Assembly (NCBI GenBank): GCA_010356995.1
Contig: ML996687.1
Location: 435,803-499,802 of the forward strand
Direction of reading: 5' to 3'
Source: Trichodelitschia bisporula
Taxonomy: Eukaryota; Ascomycota; Dothideomycetes; Phaeotrichales; Phaeotrichaceae
Length of the DNA: 64,000 nucleotides
The stretch's first letter is position 1; the number at the start of each line of letters is the position of its first letter. The notes below the pieces were generated by a model. The model was not told the DNA's origin and ran no database searches. It saw nothing but the letters and a program-made list of their open reading frames with translations. A program made the position numbers and the translations under genes. This document shows, one piece after another, positions 33,761 to 45,079 of the stretch.

Positions 33761-36700
33761 GAAGCAGGCTTGTTGGCTGCATAAACTTCCCCAGCATTGC
33801 CGCCCTGCGTTTGCCGAGTTCGCCGGGCGCACGGGCACGCGACTGAGTTTCGGTGTTTGGTTTTATTGGGACGAGAAACGTGGGTAAGTGGGCATGCAGC
33901 TGGCTCGGGCGGCGGTGAATATCTTTTGGGCCCGGCTGGCGAGCATGGAGCGTGGCGCAGCTTTTATCACTGCTGCTTCTCCTACTGCCCTCCCCCACAC
34001 TCGAAGTGGTTCGACTTTTTTTTTATGTTCGCGTCTAGGAGTTCAGTGTTGGTCTCACGCAAGCGGGCGAGGAGTTCATGGGTTATTCCGCGTATCGATA
34101 CTGGAGTGTCTGATTTTTTGCGCAAGGGAAAGAGTCTGGGGATGGGGTTCGGGGGTGATAGGTGTAGGGGGGTAACTAACCAGGGAAAGGGAACGAAGGG
34201 GTTATTCAGGGGAGGGGAGTGTGGGGAATTCTACTTGTATCTTGATCTTTGGGCTTTGAAGGATGGTAGAGACGGGCTCGGCTTTGCGACCTCCGGTGTG
34301 GGGAGCGGGGGAACGGGGGGACGTTATACTCCGTGCATAATTCTTGATATTCGCCTTCTTGTCATCGCTGAGATGTGGTGGTCTCGCTTCCGTTTTTGTC
34401 CCCTTTTCCTCTCCCCAGCATATGCGGTGTGTGGTTTCTTCATGCTCCGCTTGAGCTTCTTTCGTGTGTCTGCGATCTTCGCTTGTTTACGGTCAGGATA
34501 CGAGCGACGGCGTTTTTCTCTGTTTCTTGTGTGTAGTTTCTTGGACTCGGAGTGAGGAGAAGGTGGATGACGCGGCCACGACGTTGGGCGTGGGGAGGAA
34601 GCCAGCGGAGGGCGGTACGGTAGAGGCCGCTTCCCTGGAGAAAAGGACGCGGGACGCGGGGAGCGGGAAAAGCCCGAGATCGAGGATCGAGGCACGTGTA
34701 TCAATAGTTCTATTTTCAAATGAAGCATTCCATATTTGAACCATGACTGTTCACTGACCCTTTTTTTCCATTCTGTTGTGTGGACGTCGGAGAGTTGATG
34801 TCACTCCGGCGCCGATCTACATTCCCCGTCTCCCATGTCTCGGATTCCCCGAATGCCGGATCGGGATGCCGATGGGCCGGGCCGGCGCGTGGGGGCCGCC
34901 ACATGCGGGTTCCGTCTGGCTGGGGGGCTTTGTTGGAGGAGTGGAGGGGCCTGGAATGGGGCTGGACTGGAATGCCATAGTACGCGGTATGTCGACGGGC
35001 CTGTCCAAGGGACTGAGCATAGCAGACGCGCTGTTGCCTCACGAGATGAGCCGGGAGAGCCCATTTGATGTAGTCATAATCCGTAGGGAAGGAGCTTCCA
35101 TATCACTGGAAGGAACGGCCGTATAGTAGTTCTACTCTTTCGGAAGGGATATCTTCAACCTGGGAAGTAGCGGGGAAGATAATAGAAGGAGCCCCGGGGG
35201 ATAGACCGACGAGTATACGGTATCTAGATATGAGCGGCTCTGCCACTCCGCTTCTGCTTCCCCCTTTCCTCCTCGTCTTTCTTTCATGCTTTCACACTGC
35301 ACTCGTTGCCGTAGCACGTACCTAGGGTTTACATCGGCGATGACTGAAATTCCTTAAGCCACATGGCGGCGATAGGCATACGGTATTTCCCTCAAACCTT
35401 CTCTCTCCCGCAGAGGCCGCCCCCTCAGATTGCGATTCACAAAGATTGGTCTGGCCATCTACGGCCAGTAACGACCATTCGAACCCACGTGCGGATTCTG
35501 GAGGGAGGGGGGGGGGGGCAGGCAAGCTGGAAAATGAAGGGTCGATGAAGCCGGAATGCCATGAAGCGGCAACGGGCACGCGCCTTCTCTCGACCGCACA
35601 CTTCGTTGGCTAGGAAGGGACATTTCACCCAGCGCTCGAACTCCGCAGCACAGATGCCTCGAGCAAATACACCGTCCCTACTACCGGTACCGCCTCCTCA
35701 CCCCCTATCTCAACGCCAGCTCAGTGCCACACTGCCTCGCACCCCGTATTTCTCGCCAAAGCCAGCATGAAAACCTCGCTACTATCGTTCAAACAGCGTA
35801 TGCCGAACACTCCGCACCGCCAGAGGCGAGCTCCGAAGCTTCGCAACCAAATCCCACGGGATATACACGTTCAACGCGAAGCTTCCGCTACCCCGGCCGC
35901 ACCAGCAGTGAGTCCAACCCCGATCTCACACCTAGATCTCGCTTCCCGCTGCAATCGGGTCCCCCTCCGCCTCGCTCCGCGCCGCGCCTAGTGCCCCCGT
36001 CGCAGCACCCTGTCCGTTGACGGCTAGCAGCTGCGTCTGCAGGTTCAGACCCGGTATACAAAGGAGCGTATCGCTCGCGTGATCCTTCCCGAAGGGGGAT
36101 ATAAAACATACCACAGGATCAGGGGCGCCGTGTGGCCTGCCGGGAGGTGAGGTGTTTCGACATCGCGCCATGTCGGGCTACATGACGTTCGCGCGGATGT
36201 CTGCTACTCGTTCGTCCGTAGCGCCTTGCGCGTGGCGGTCGCATGTCGGACGACGTTGCTGCGACCTTTGAGGCGGAGAACGACGCGCGAAGGGGGACCC
36301 GTGAGGCTGAGATGGTTCCGCTGGGACGTTGGGCTCCGGGGGCGTGGAATGCGGCTATATGTGCCGTTGACGCGCCGGGTGTCTGTCCGCGACATGACTC
36401 CCGCGGATCCGGGGACTAGACTGGTCTTAGATACGATAGTGACAAAGGTCCTGAGGGCGAAGGCATAGCTTCTAAGCTAGTCCTAGGCATGCAGTCAACG
36501 CCTCGGTGCCGACGTGGTGTCGTTGGAGGATTACGAGGCGAGCGCCAGCGACACAACCCGGAGCCGAGCAGCCGTTCCATTCCAGCGCAGAGTCACCGCA
36601 GTCCCCTACACAGTCAACATCGGGCAAAACTCTCCTCAACTAAAATAGCATCCGGCGGACAAGCCTGCTCCACCCGAGCCGAATGCGAAGCAGCAGCGCA

Positions 36701-39126
36701 ATCACAGAGAACACGAGGTTGGGTTTTAACCTTAAAAGGCTGGATAGAGTCGGTGGGGGCTGGGGATATTCTGCGGCAGTATTGGATTGAGTCGCGTGCG
36801 TGTTTGATTGCAGAAACACAGTGTCGTCGGCCACCTCCGATGGGGGCGCGCGGGCTTGATATCACACGATGTCCTGTCCATATTGCCCAGCGGGCACGTA
36901 TAGATCGGGGTTTGCGCGGGCCGGGCTCCGCGTGCTCGGGAAGCGGCAAGGCGGGCGGCAGTGCGGCATGGCAGCGGAGAGTGGGATTTGGGGTAAGGAA
37001 TGTGATGAGTTGAGATGGGAGATGCGCAGTTGTTGTTGCGGGATACCGTAACCTTGTGGTAGAAGGTAAAGAAAAAAGCGTGACGGGGGTGCTTGGCCGA
37101 AGGCGTGAAGCTCGCAAAGGCAGCTTCACGATTCGGTGTTCATGCCAGCCTGCCTTCCAGGACCGCATTCCTCTGCTGCTGTGTCCGCGGGAGCTCTCAA
37201 CGTCATCCACATGGTGCGCATTTCTCGCATCGATCCCTACCGTACCCGCCAACTCGGGGCCTCAAGTGCCCCGCTCGCACCTCCTTCCCCGGATCTTCCC
37301 CAGCCGAGTGGTGTGATGGGGGTCGAGGCGTGCCTCCATCCGCTTTTCTCGAATCCACGCGAGCTCAACGGCGTCCCGGCACGTACCGGCGGCAGAGCGG
37401 GTGTGCGGGCGTTGGGGGTTGAGGCCCGCGGGAATGGGAGGCGGTTGTTGGTGATGGGCGGTGGGGGGTTTGGAGTGTGTGTGTTTGTCTGCCCGCGATT
37501 CCAGCATCGCCAGAGGTGATGCTCGACTTTCTTTCGATATCCTCATCTTCCATCTCCTCATCTTCCATCTTTCTCGACGAGGCCCCCTACCCACCCATCC
37601 CTCCCCTCCCGCCCCGAGCCGCACCCGCCCCGTCCCAACCCAACCGCACGTCCCGACCCTGTGGGTGGGAAGAGGGCGGAAGGAGGGTGCGCGGTTCCGT
37701 ACCGCGGACGGTGGAAGCGGGCAGGTCCAGCCGCGCGCGACAACCCCGGCGTAGCTTGCAGGAAGCGCCCAGTTGCGTGTGGTTGAAAGGCCAATACGTA
37801 TTCAATTCTCCTCCGACAATGGTCTACCGGTTACAGCTTCCAGCCCTCTCCTCTCCCCCCCCTTCCCCGGTTCCAGCCCGCGTTTCCGCTTCTCCCCGCG
37901 GCGGAGACTCGGAATGTTCGGAGCGGTCGGTCGCGACGGTCGGTCCAAGCACCGAGGCGCCTGTTAGGCTGGCCAATGAGCGGATGGGGAGCTGCGAGAT
38001 GCTACGCTCCTGTGCTGATGAGCAATGTGACGCATACGCCGTCAGCAGGGACGACGAGGTTCAAGGGGAATTGAGGCGGTGATTATGGCGCTGATTGAGA
38101 AGCTACCGTACCGTACGCTTACCATTGGAAAGGCCATTGGCGTTTCCGGTGCGGGTTGGGGACTTGTGCATGGAGGAAGGCTTTAATGGCAGGGTTACTA
38201 CCGTACCATTAATCGGACGGACTAACACAATCGACAACAAAGTTCTTCTTCTGCTACACTCTCGTCCTGATATTGTACCCTGTTTGTAACATCGAAACGA
38301 GCTAGGCTGAGGGCTGACCTTGCTGCAGCTCCCCAGATGTTAGCGAAGCTCGCTCGCTTTGCCCCGTCACTCCACCGTTGATAAAAAGGGTCTCTTGCTC
38401 GCTTTCCAGAATAGGGAGAAAGCTGTATCTCGCCATATCTACTCCATTCCATTCCACTACCATACCTCCATCTGCACTAGCACAGCTTCAGCAATACTTT
38501 GCAGTATTCCCCCAATTGCTATCAACATCGAAGCTACCTTCATCTTCGCCGACATTCTCCTCACTCATCGCCCCGTCCAGACCTCTGGACCCCCAGCCTC
38601 CACACTCGTCACCAATCCGGCAGATCGCGCATCGTTCCGCGCATCCCCAATCATCTCCTCTCGCAACACGACGGTCCATCCTCCGCCCTGCCCCGCATCC
38701 CAGCCCTATCCAGCAACGAGGGACCGCATTGCATCACCCACCCGCCTTTCCCCGCCCAGGCCGCGCAATCATGACAAGCAGAAAGAGTTATCCACACCGT
38801 AGGTGCTCCAAACCACTTCTTTATCAGTCCCCCGTTTCCCACCCACGACCTCGGCATTGAAAGCGTCCCTGCCTCCAATGCATACCTACCCTCCAATCTT
38901 CACTTCCCATTTCTATATCATTAGGTATCTGTAAACCGGAGCTGCCTCCGCCAGGCTGAACCTCACTGACAACGCCCCGCTAGGCCCGGTCCCACCTCCC
39001 CTCGCAACCGACAACAGAGCATCATTTTCAACCAACGACTCGCCAACCTACTCCGCCAACCCCTCGCCCACCTACGCATCGTACCCATCTCCAACCTACG
39101 CATCGCTCCCCTCTCCAACCTACTCA
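33761..39126. other. 5.4-kb gene-poor tract with one dispersed repeat copy
   Basis: The longest stretch without a supported gene. Open frames up to 250 codons occur but have biased, low-complexity translations and no recognisable motif. Features seen: G-rich patches around 34130-34320, a repeat copy at 34780-34975, and strongly C-rich sequence from about 38570 on. Part of the right end (38942-39126) stays open in frame with the bHLH gene and is probably coding. The rest may be a long regulatory region or contain non-coding RNA. Confidence 0.45.
34780..34975 (-). repeat. Dispersed repeat, copy A
   Basis: Its reverse complement aligns with 42975-43175. In the best 56-bp core (34856-34911 versus 43041-43096) I count 48 identities without gaps; flanks align with short gaps. 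No open frame, poly-A tail or obvious terminal repeats. Family unknown. Confidence 0.75.
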
Positions 39127-39930
39127 ATGGACTCCTTCAACGCCCCCAGCGGCCTCCCCAGCCCCCTCCAAGACTCCTTCCTCCCCCCCCCCTACCCCCT
39201 CGACGACACCAAATTCGACGATCCCCTCTTCGCCAACCCCAGCCTGTCTTTCTCCGACCCGCTCGACGAGGAGTCCAACCCCGCAGACCCGCTCTACCCC
39301 GACGCCCGCACAACATACCCCATAACCGCGGGCTACTACTTCCCCCAGCAACCACCGTTCACAACCTCCTATCCCGTCCTCCTCCCCACCTCCACCAGCA
39401 CACAACAAACCCCCGTTCCCCCCACCCCCCTCACAGCAACACCCTGCACCCGCACCCCCTCCCTCTCCTCCACCGGCGACACCCCGGACGCTCCCCATCC
39501 CCCAACACCCACAACCGCGTATCCCAGGCCTCCCCGCATGGACATCTACTGCGCAGCCGGGCACAAACACACAACCGACTTCACCGCGCCACCCGAACCC
39601 CCGAAGCGTCGCCGTGGGCGCCCGCGCCTGGTCCCGCTCCCCGCGGACGAGGGCACCAAGTCCCCGCCTAAGCCCAGCCGCCGCCTGCCGCACAACCAGG
39701 TCGAGCGCAAGTATCGCGAGGGGCTGAATTCGGAGCTGGATCGGCTGCGGAAGGCGGTGCCGACGCTGATGGCGGGGCAGCCGGGGAGTGAGAGTGTGGA
39801 GGGCGGGCCGGCGAAGCCGAGTAAGGCGACGATTTTGGCGAGTGCTATTCAGTATATTAAGGCGTTGGAGGAGGAGAGGGAGAGGTTGAGGAGGGAGAAT
39901 GAGTGCCTTATGAGGGAGAGGTTTGCGTAG
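39127..39930 (+). CDS. bHLH transcription factor, SREBP-like basic region
   Basis: 267 residues from the ATG at 39127. A Pro/Ser/Thr-rich acidic N-terminus is followed by KRRRGRPR (160-167, AT-hook-like) and a bHLH-zipper at about 185-258: LPHNQVERKYREGLNSEL, loop AGQPGSESVEGG, then SKATILASAIQYIKALEEE and a short leucine/charged zipper. The Tyr in ERKYR is the residue that marks SREBP-type basic regions. The frame stays open upstream to about 38942 with repeated SPTYAS units, so the true start is probably upstream through an intron. The stop codon is the last triplet before an assembly gap. Targets are unknown. Confidence 0.85.
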   Translation: MDSFNAPSGLPSPLQDSFLPPPYPLDDTKFDDPLFANPSLSFSDPLDEESNPADPLYPDARTTYPITAGYYFPQQPPFTTSYPVLLPTSTSTQQTPVPPTPLTATPCTRTPSLSSTGDTPDAPHPPTPTTAYPRPPRMDIYCAAGHKHTTDFTAPPEPPKRRRGRPRLVPLPADEGTKSPPKPSRRLPHNQVERKYREGLNSELDRLRKAVPTLMAGQPGSESVEGGPAKPSKATILASAIQYIKALEEERERLRRENECLMRERFA

Positions 39931-39955
39931 NNNNNNNNNNNNNNNNNNNNNNNNN
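39931..39955. other. Assembly gap of 25 N
   Basis: A run of 25 undefined bases directly after the bHLH stop codon. The true gap size is unknown, and sequence on its two sides may not be contiguous. Confidence 0.99.
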
Positions 39956-41380
39956 TGGAGGCTGGATGGTGTGTGCAGAGCAGGATGTGGATGGAAGGGT
40001 TGGATTGGGACTCTACTCTGTTTTTGAGTGGTTGTTTTGTTTGATTTTTTTGGGCTGGCTCTGACGCGCGATACCCTCAACTGATATGCGAATTGGATGC
40101 CAATGGCTAAAGGGGGCCCGGAATCAGGCATGGGTTGGATCGGGGGGACATTTGCTTTGCGCGCCGGGGAAAAGCTTGTACTTTGAAGGCGTTGGGATGG
40201 AGTTGGTTGCATATTTTTGGGATCAGGTTGCCCATAATTGGGCCGGTAGCTTGGGAGTCGAGATGGCTTTCTCCTCCTCCGTTTGCTCATGATTATCCTG
40301 CGGAGGGATGAAGCAATTGATGCGACTCCTCTATTGTTTGAGTCAGATGAAGCAGTGAAGTGGTGAGAAGGTAAGAAGGTGAGAAGGCGAAGATGTCAGC
40401 AACGACAGGAAGAGTTGGACAAGAATAGGGTGAAGGCAACGAGATGTCGAGACGTGAGTCTGTCGACGTGAGTCTGTCGACGTGAGGCTGTTGACGTGAG
40501 GTTGTCGACGTGAGGTCGTTGACGAACCTGCGCCTCAAGCTGACATGCAGCCACACCTTGTCATCTCCCGCCGCCTCCCTTCCACCAACACCTCGTCCTC
40601 AACCTCACCTCTAATGAACTGCTCAGTCACCGTGGCTCTTACACCAAACTCGAGGATTAGAAGCGTTACCAATACTTTCGCGGATCCTTGCTATCGTTCT
40701 TCATCACGCACTGCACGACGACAGACGCTGACGGCCTCAACGGTGCGTCTTTATCAGCAATGCACCTGGTTGGTCGTCCATCCTGCACTCCTGTACGATA
40801 ACCTCCCTCATCCACGAGGATGCGCTGCTTGACTGGGGCTGTTCGAAGCTGGTAGTTGACGGAGCAGCATGCGAGACCGGCGATTGCGACATGGAGTTGG
40901 AGGATACTGTTGACATGTGAGAGCAACATCCAAGTCCACGACCAACACACGTGAAGCCGCTTGTCAGATACCCAAAAACAGAGAAAGAAGCTGACTGGAT
41001 TTCTAGAAGAAAGTCGCGCGGCTCAACGAGCCGTTGAAGATTCTCCCATAAGGCCGAGCGCCCCGATCTGCGCGATCGATGAACTCCGCTAATAACAGAC
41101 CTCTTAAGACCGCAAATCTCCGCTCCGGGACAAAACCGCGAGAGCCTCGGCACCCTGTAACCAGCACCTCGCATTTGTCACCCATAACACTCGGCATCCT
41201 TCCACAATGAAACAATGCGGAAATTCGTCCGACGGTCCGATTTTGTCTTCATGGCGTGCTATCAGTGCGCCAAAGGGTCCAATTCTTCATGGCGACCCCC
41301 GTCTTGCCGGATTTTTAAGCCGAGCCATATTAACAATCAAACCGGGTAGGTTCTAGCACGCCAGAGCGAGGGGCAAGGCA
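39956..41380. other. Intergenic between bHLH gene and Old Yellow Enzyme gene
   Basis: About 1.4 kb. It holds the 3' side of the bHLH gene, an 8-bp GTGAGAAG-like run at about 40360-40390, a 14-bp tandem repeat (40451-40520) and the distal promoter of the oxidoreductase. No gene is supported on either strand. Confidence 0.5.
40451..40520. repeat. 14-bp tandem repeat, five copies
   Basis: Units of GACGTGAGTCTGTC: the first two are identical, the next three differ at two to four positions, and a broken sixth starts at 40521. Each unit carries GACGTGA, a CRE-like half site. Confidence 0.9.
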
Positions 41381-41386
41381 TATATA
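41381..41386 (+). promoter_or_regulatory. TATA box of the Old Yellow Enzyme gene
   Basis: CATATATACC in an otherwise GC-rich stretch, about 175 nt upstream of the ATG. The C-rich leader from about 41440 to 41557 fits a fungal 5' UTR. Confidence 0.5.
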
Positions 41387-41557
41387 CCGACCGAGTCTGC
41401 TCCTCTGCCGATAACACGTCGCATATCAAGCACTCGCACGCCATTTAAACATCGAGCCCCGCATCCAGCCCTCCACCACACCAGGCTCGCTACCCCCCAA
41501 TCCCCTACTCGCCACCCACCTCACACCTCACATCTCAACCCCCCAACAATCACTACA

Positions 41558-42700
41558 ATGTCCACCCCAACCGCCATCCCGAGCGCCTCCAAACTCCTCC
41601 AACCCCTCCGCCTCGGCCCCACCACCCTCCAACACCGCATCGCCATGGCCCCCCTAACCCGCTTCCGCGCCACCGACGCCCACGTCCCCAACAACCCCCT
41701 CATGGCAACCTACTACGCGCAACGTGCATCCGTCCCCGGCACCCTGCTCATCACCGAAGCAACCTTCATCTCCCCGCAAGCCGCCGGGTATGCCAACGTC
41801 CCCGGCCTGTGGTCGCAGGAGCAAGCTGAAGCCTGGCGCCCCGTGACGGATGCCGTGCATGCCCGCGGGAGTGCAATTTTTGTCCAGTTGTGGGCGCTCG
41901 GGCGCACGGCGCATCCGGCGGAGAAGGAGAAGTTTGGGCTGGATGTTGTGGGCGCGAGTGCGGTGCCGATGGCGGAGGGCGCGCCGGTGCCGCGAGAGCT
42001 CAAGGAGGAGGAAATTCTCCAACTGATCCAAGACTACGCAAATGCGGCGCGGAATGCGGTTGAAATCGGCGGGTTTGACGGCGTGGAGATCCATGGCGCG
42101 AATGGGTACCTCGTCGATCAGTTCACGCAGACCACGTCGAATCACCGGACGGATCGCTGGGGCGGCAGCATCGAGAACCGCGCGCGATTTGGCACCGAAG
42201 TCGCGAAGGCGGTGGTTGCGGCGGTCGGCGCGGACCGTGTGGGCATCCGCCTCAGCCCGTATGGCGAGTTCCAGGGGATGAGGATGCCGGATCCGGTGCC
42301 GCAGTTTACGCATCTGATCAACAACCTCAAGGAGTTGAAGCTCACTTACCTGCACCTCGTCGAGAGCCGGCTGAGCAGCAGTGCCGACGCGGCTACATCC
42401 GAACTGCTCGACTTCGGCGTCCACACATGGGGAAATACCAGCACCGTGCTATTGGCGGGCGGGTATGAAGCGGAGAGCGCCAGGCAGGCGGTGGACGAGA
42501 AGTGGAGTGATCGGGATGTGGTGATCGTTTTCGGACGGCATTTCATTGCGAACCCAGATCTGCCGTATAGGATCCAGAAGGGCTTGCCGCTGAATCGGTA
42601 TAATCGCAAGACGTTTTATACGCCCAAGGCGGCAGAGGGGTATACGGATTATCCGTTTAGCGCGGAGTGGGAGGCTGCGCGGGAGGGGCCGCGGTTGTGA
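41558..42700 (+). CDS. NADH:flavin oxidoreductase, Old Yellow Enzyme family
   Basis: FMN-dependent ene-reductase that reduces activated C=C bonds with NAD(P)H. Single exon, 380 residues, normal for the family. Seen: APLTR (31-35) at the FMN site, EIHGANGYLVDQF with substrate-binding H179 and N182 and proton donor Y184, TDRWGGSIENRARF, and the phosphate-binding end FGRHFIANPDLPYRI. The His-Asn pair marks the classical group. Fungal members act in oxidative stress or in secondary metabolism (for example ergot alkaloids), but no biosynthetic cluster is evident here: neighbours are a bHLH gene and an epimerase-like gene. Physiological substrate unknown. Confidence 0.95.
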   Translation: MSTPTAIPSASKLLQPLRLGPTTLQHRIAMAPLTRFRATDAHVPNNPLMATYYAQRASVPGTLLITEATFISPQAAGYANVPGLWSQEQAEAWRPVTDAVHARGSAIFVQLWALGRTAHPAEKEKFGLDVVGASAVPMAEGAPVPRELKEEEILQLIQDYANAARNAVEIGGFDGVEIHGANGYLVDQFTQTTSNHRTDRWGGSIENRARFGTEVAKAVVAAVGADRVGIRLSPYGEFQGMRMPDPVPQFTHLINNLKELKLTYLHLVESRLSSSADAATSELLDFGVHTWGNTSTVLLAGGYEAESARQAVDEKWSDRDVVIVFGRHFIANPDLPYRIQKGLPLNRYNRKTFYTPKAAEGYTDYPFSAEWEAAREGPRL

Positions 42701-43292
42701 GGGCCTAGGGGACGAGTTTTGGGATGTCTGGATGGAGGAAGGCATTGCGTGGCGTGTGGGTGGGGGGTTGTTTGAGTAGTGGTTTTGGGCGTTTTTGGCT
42801 GTGAGGGTGATGGGCATTCCGTACGTACCGTAGATCAATCTTGATATTTGACTTCCACGTGTCCTGCTGCATGCTACCGAACAAGTGAACGGGCTGGATA
42901 TCTCCCCTTTGGGGCCAGGGGGGGCATGGCGGTGGCCAGCGAGTCTTGGAATAGGGAGGCAGTCTCGCATCATTCCGGTGCGCGCCTCCCCGCCCCCGCA
43001 TTCCCCATCCTTCAACGAAGCCCGCTCCCGGCTTCGTGGAACCCACACGTGGCGCAACCCACGCGCCGGCCCGCCCCATCAGCGTCCCGATCCGGATTGG
43101 GGATCCAAGACACGGGGATCTGGAGAGCAGATCGGAAACCCGGCCGATGGCATCAACCCTATGACGTCACACATCGCGGTGGACAGCAGGTAAGCACAGG
43201 ATTCAAAAGGGGGAATGGCAGCCTTTTCAACTCTACGGTATAGATCAAATCGGTTACTGTTGGCCAGCAACCCGCTTAAGAACAGAGAGACA
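42701..43292. other. Convergent 3' region with dispersed repeat copy B
   Basis: About 590 bp between the stops of the Old Yellow Enzyme gene and the epimerase-like gene. A repeat copy fills about 42975-43175. Confidence 0.55.
42975..43175 (+). repeat. Dispersed repeat, copy B
   Basis: Partner of the copy at 34780-34975, in opposite orientation. Similarity runs from a CATTCC-rich start through an AACCCACACGTGGCG-type core to a CATCAAC...GACGTC end. No coding content. It sits between two convergent genes. Confidence 0.75.
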
Positions 43293-44447
43293 TTATGGAC
43301 CTACCTGACTGTCAAGATCAGCAAACTCCTGAGCAAAGTTCTCCTCCCAATCCTGCTCTGTCTTCTCCGGCTTCCAGCCCAGCTGCCTCGCAATGACACC
43401 CTCACTTCTCGAACTACTCAACGATTAGCACCCACCGCCGCAACCACCAAGTTTGGGACAATACTCACTTGCCCACAAAATTCAACTCGGTATGAAACTC
43501 ATTCCCGCCGCCCCAACCCTCCGCTCCCTCCTTTAGAATAACACTCCTCGGCTCCTTCTCCTTCAGCTTGCTCGCCTCGAACCCCGCCCTCGCCAACCCC
43601 TCCGCCAACCCCTTAAACGTATAAGACCCCGTCGCACTAAAGATAAACCCTTTCTCACCGGTCGGCAGCCTTGGATCCTTCTCCACCGCCAGCGCAAGCA
43701 CAAGCTCGTACAACTTGACCAAATCATCAATATGCACGTAATCCCACGTGCCCTCTCCATCACCAATGTACTCCACAGCTCCTACCTTGACGGCGTGCTT
43801 TACGAGGTCCGGGAGCTGAATCGATTCTGTATGCGCGAAGCCTCGCCCGCGGCCGTAGATCGTTGGCGACATGACTGCCACGGTGCGCACGCCGGTTTCG
43901 CGCCCGGTTTCTACGACTGTGATGTCCGTTGTGCGTTGTAGGTAGGGATGGTGCTTCTCGCGTGCCCGGAGGTAGGCGTACAAATCTTCATCCGTGTCCT
44001 TGAATGTACGCGACTCGGTGTAGTCCCCTGAGATAGGCGTATCACTGAAATCGGAAGTACCAGTAGTATGGATGTAAAACACATCGCCCCCGGTCTCAGC
44101 CTTGCGCCTCCCGAGCCCAGTGATCAGCGACTTCGCGACGCCAGGATGGAAGCCTGGTGCGGCGCTGAGGACACCGTCGTGCTGGCTTGCGGCTTGGATG
44201 ATGGTTTCCGCATCGTCGAGGTCTTTGAAGAGGATAGGGTCTACGCCTAGGGCTGTGAGTTTTGCGGCTTGGGGTTCGGAGCGCACGAGGGCGGAGAAGG
44301 AGACTTTTGTCACGGCGGGGAGGGTGGACTGCAGGAGCTGGGCGAGGATGGAACCGCCGCTGTGGATGTTAGGGATTGCGGGAGATGTTCGCAGGGTGCT
44401 TACATGTAGCCCGAGGCGCCGACGATGAGGACTTTAGGTTCGGCCAT
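43293..44447 (-). CDS. NAD(P)-dependent epimerase/dehydratase-like protein
   Basis: Rossmann-fold protein of the extended short-chain/nucleoside-sugar epimerase type. Exons 44447-44404, 44359-43469 and 43404-43293 give 348 residues in phase. The first junction builds the dinucleotide loop VLIVGASGYIGGSILAQL. Later motifs include FYIHTTGTSDFSD, SPTIYGRGRGF and WDYVHIDDLVKLYELVL, typical of fungal epimerase-like proteins that often lack the classical YxxxK pair. The last exon gives ARQLGWKPEKTEQDWEENF, where the family usually ends. Substrate unknown; could also be called an NmrA-like oxidoreductase, but the HIDDLVKLY motif favours the epimerase group. Confidence 0.88.
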
Positions 44448-45079
44448 TGATAATTGGCGGATGCGAGTTTAGTAGACGATGGGATTTCACCGATGTGAGA
44501 CGATTTCAGCACACTGGAGGAAGAAATCTAGTAACGATAGGATTTGCATAGCGGTACTAGACATTAACATCACTAATGCTTGACGCAAGGCTGCATATCG
44601 CTGAACAGATGATGCCAAGGCATGTCAAGGGCTGAGTAAGGCGCAGATCCTAGTGTCAAAAAGACGTCATAGTAAGATGCGGGGGATAGCACGTCGCTTT
44701 CAGCAAGTTGGTGACGGTCGATGATCTCGATGAGGAAAATGTCTTGCGGATCTCCTAAAGTTGCAGGTATCCCGGCAACGCGGCAAGCGCGGGATGTGCA
44801 ACTTGTTGCGCCGGGATCTAGCTCAATGAGCTCAAGCTTTACCAGCCATGAACTAAGCTTTCATCAGCGCTAATCCGGCCTGCTCCGCAGTACGTATGTA
44901 GATCTCGACAGACGTCTAGAATAACATACGCAAACCATGAACACCACGCCGGATATCCCAACTCCGCAGCCCAGATACTGAACCCCACGTTAAATGGCAT
45001 CGAATGCGCACGCAAAACTGAGGGTATCTTCCTTCCAAACCAAGCTCAAAGCATCACAGTCTCATTTCTTCGTTGCACC
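44448..45079. other. Intergenic, epimerase promoter side
   Basis: About 630 bp with the promoter of the epimerase-like gene and the 3' end of the ARMH3-like gene. No gene recognised. Confidence 0.5.

Noticed and set aside
33797-34555. 252-codon plus-strand frame after the PtaB-like gene
   Set aside because: Cys/Phe/Gly-rich translation from G/T-biased DNA; likely 3' region.
36614-37252. 212-codon minus-strand frame in the gene-poor tract
   Set aside because: No motif, irregular composition and no splice partners.
39124-40290. Long minus-strand open frame across the bHLH gene and the assembly gap
   Set aside because: It contains the undefined bases, mirrors the GC-rich bHLH frame, and has no recognisable motif.
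34856-43096. Repeat pair explained by repeat-induced point mutation
   Set aside because: In the aligned core the eight differences are half transversions, not the C-to-T/G-to-A excess expected.
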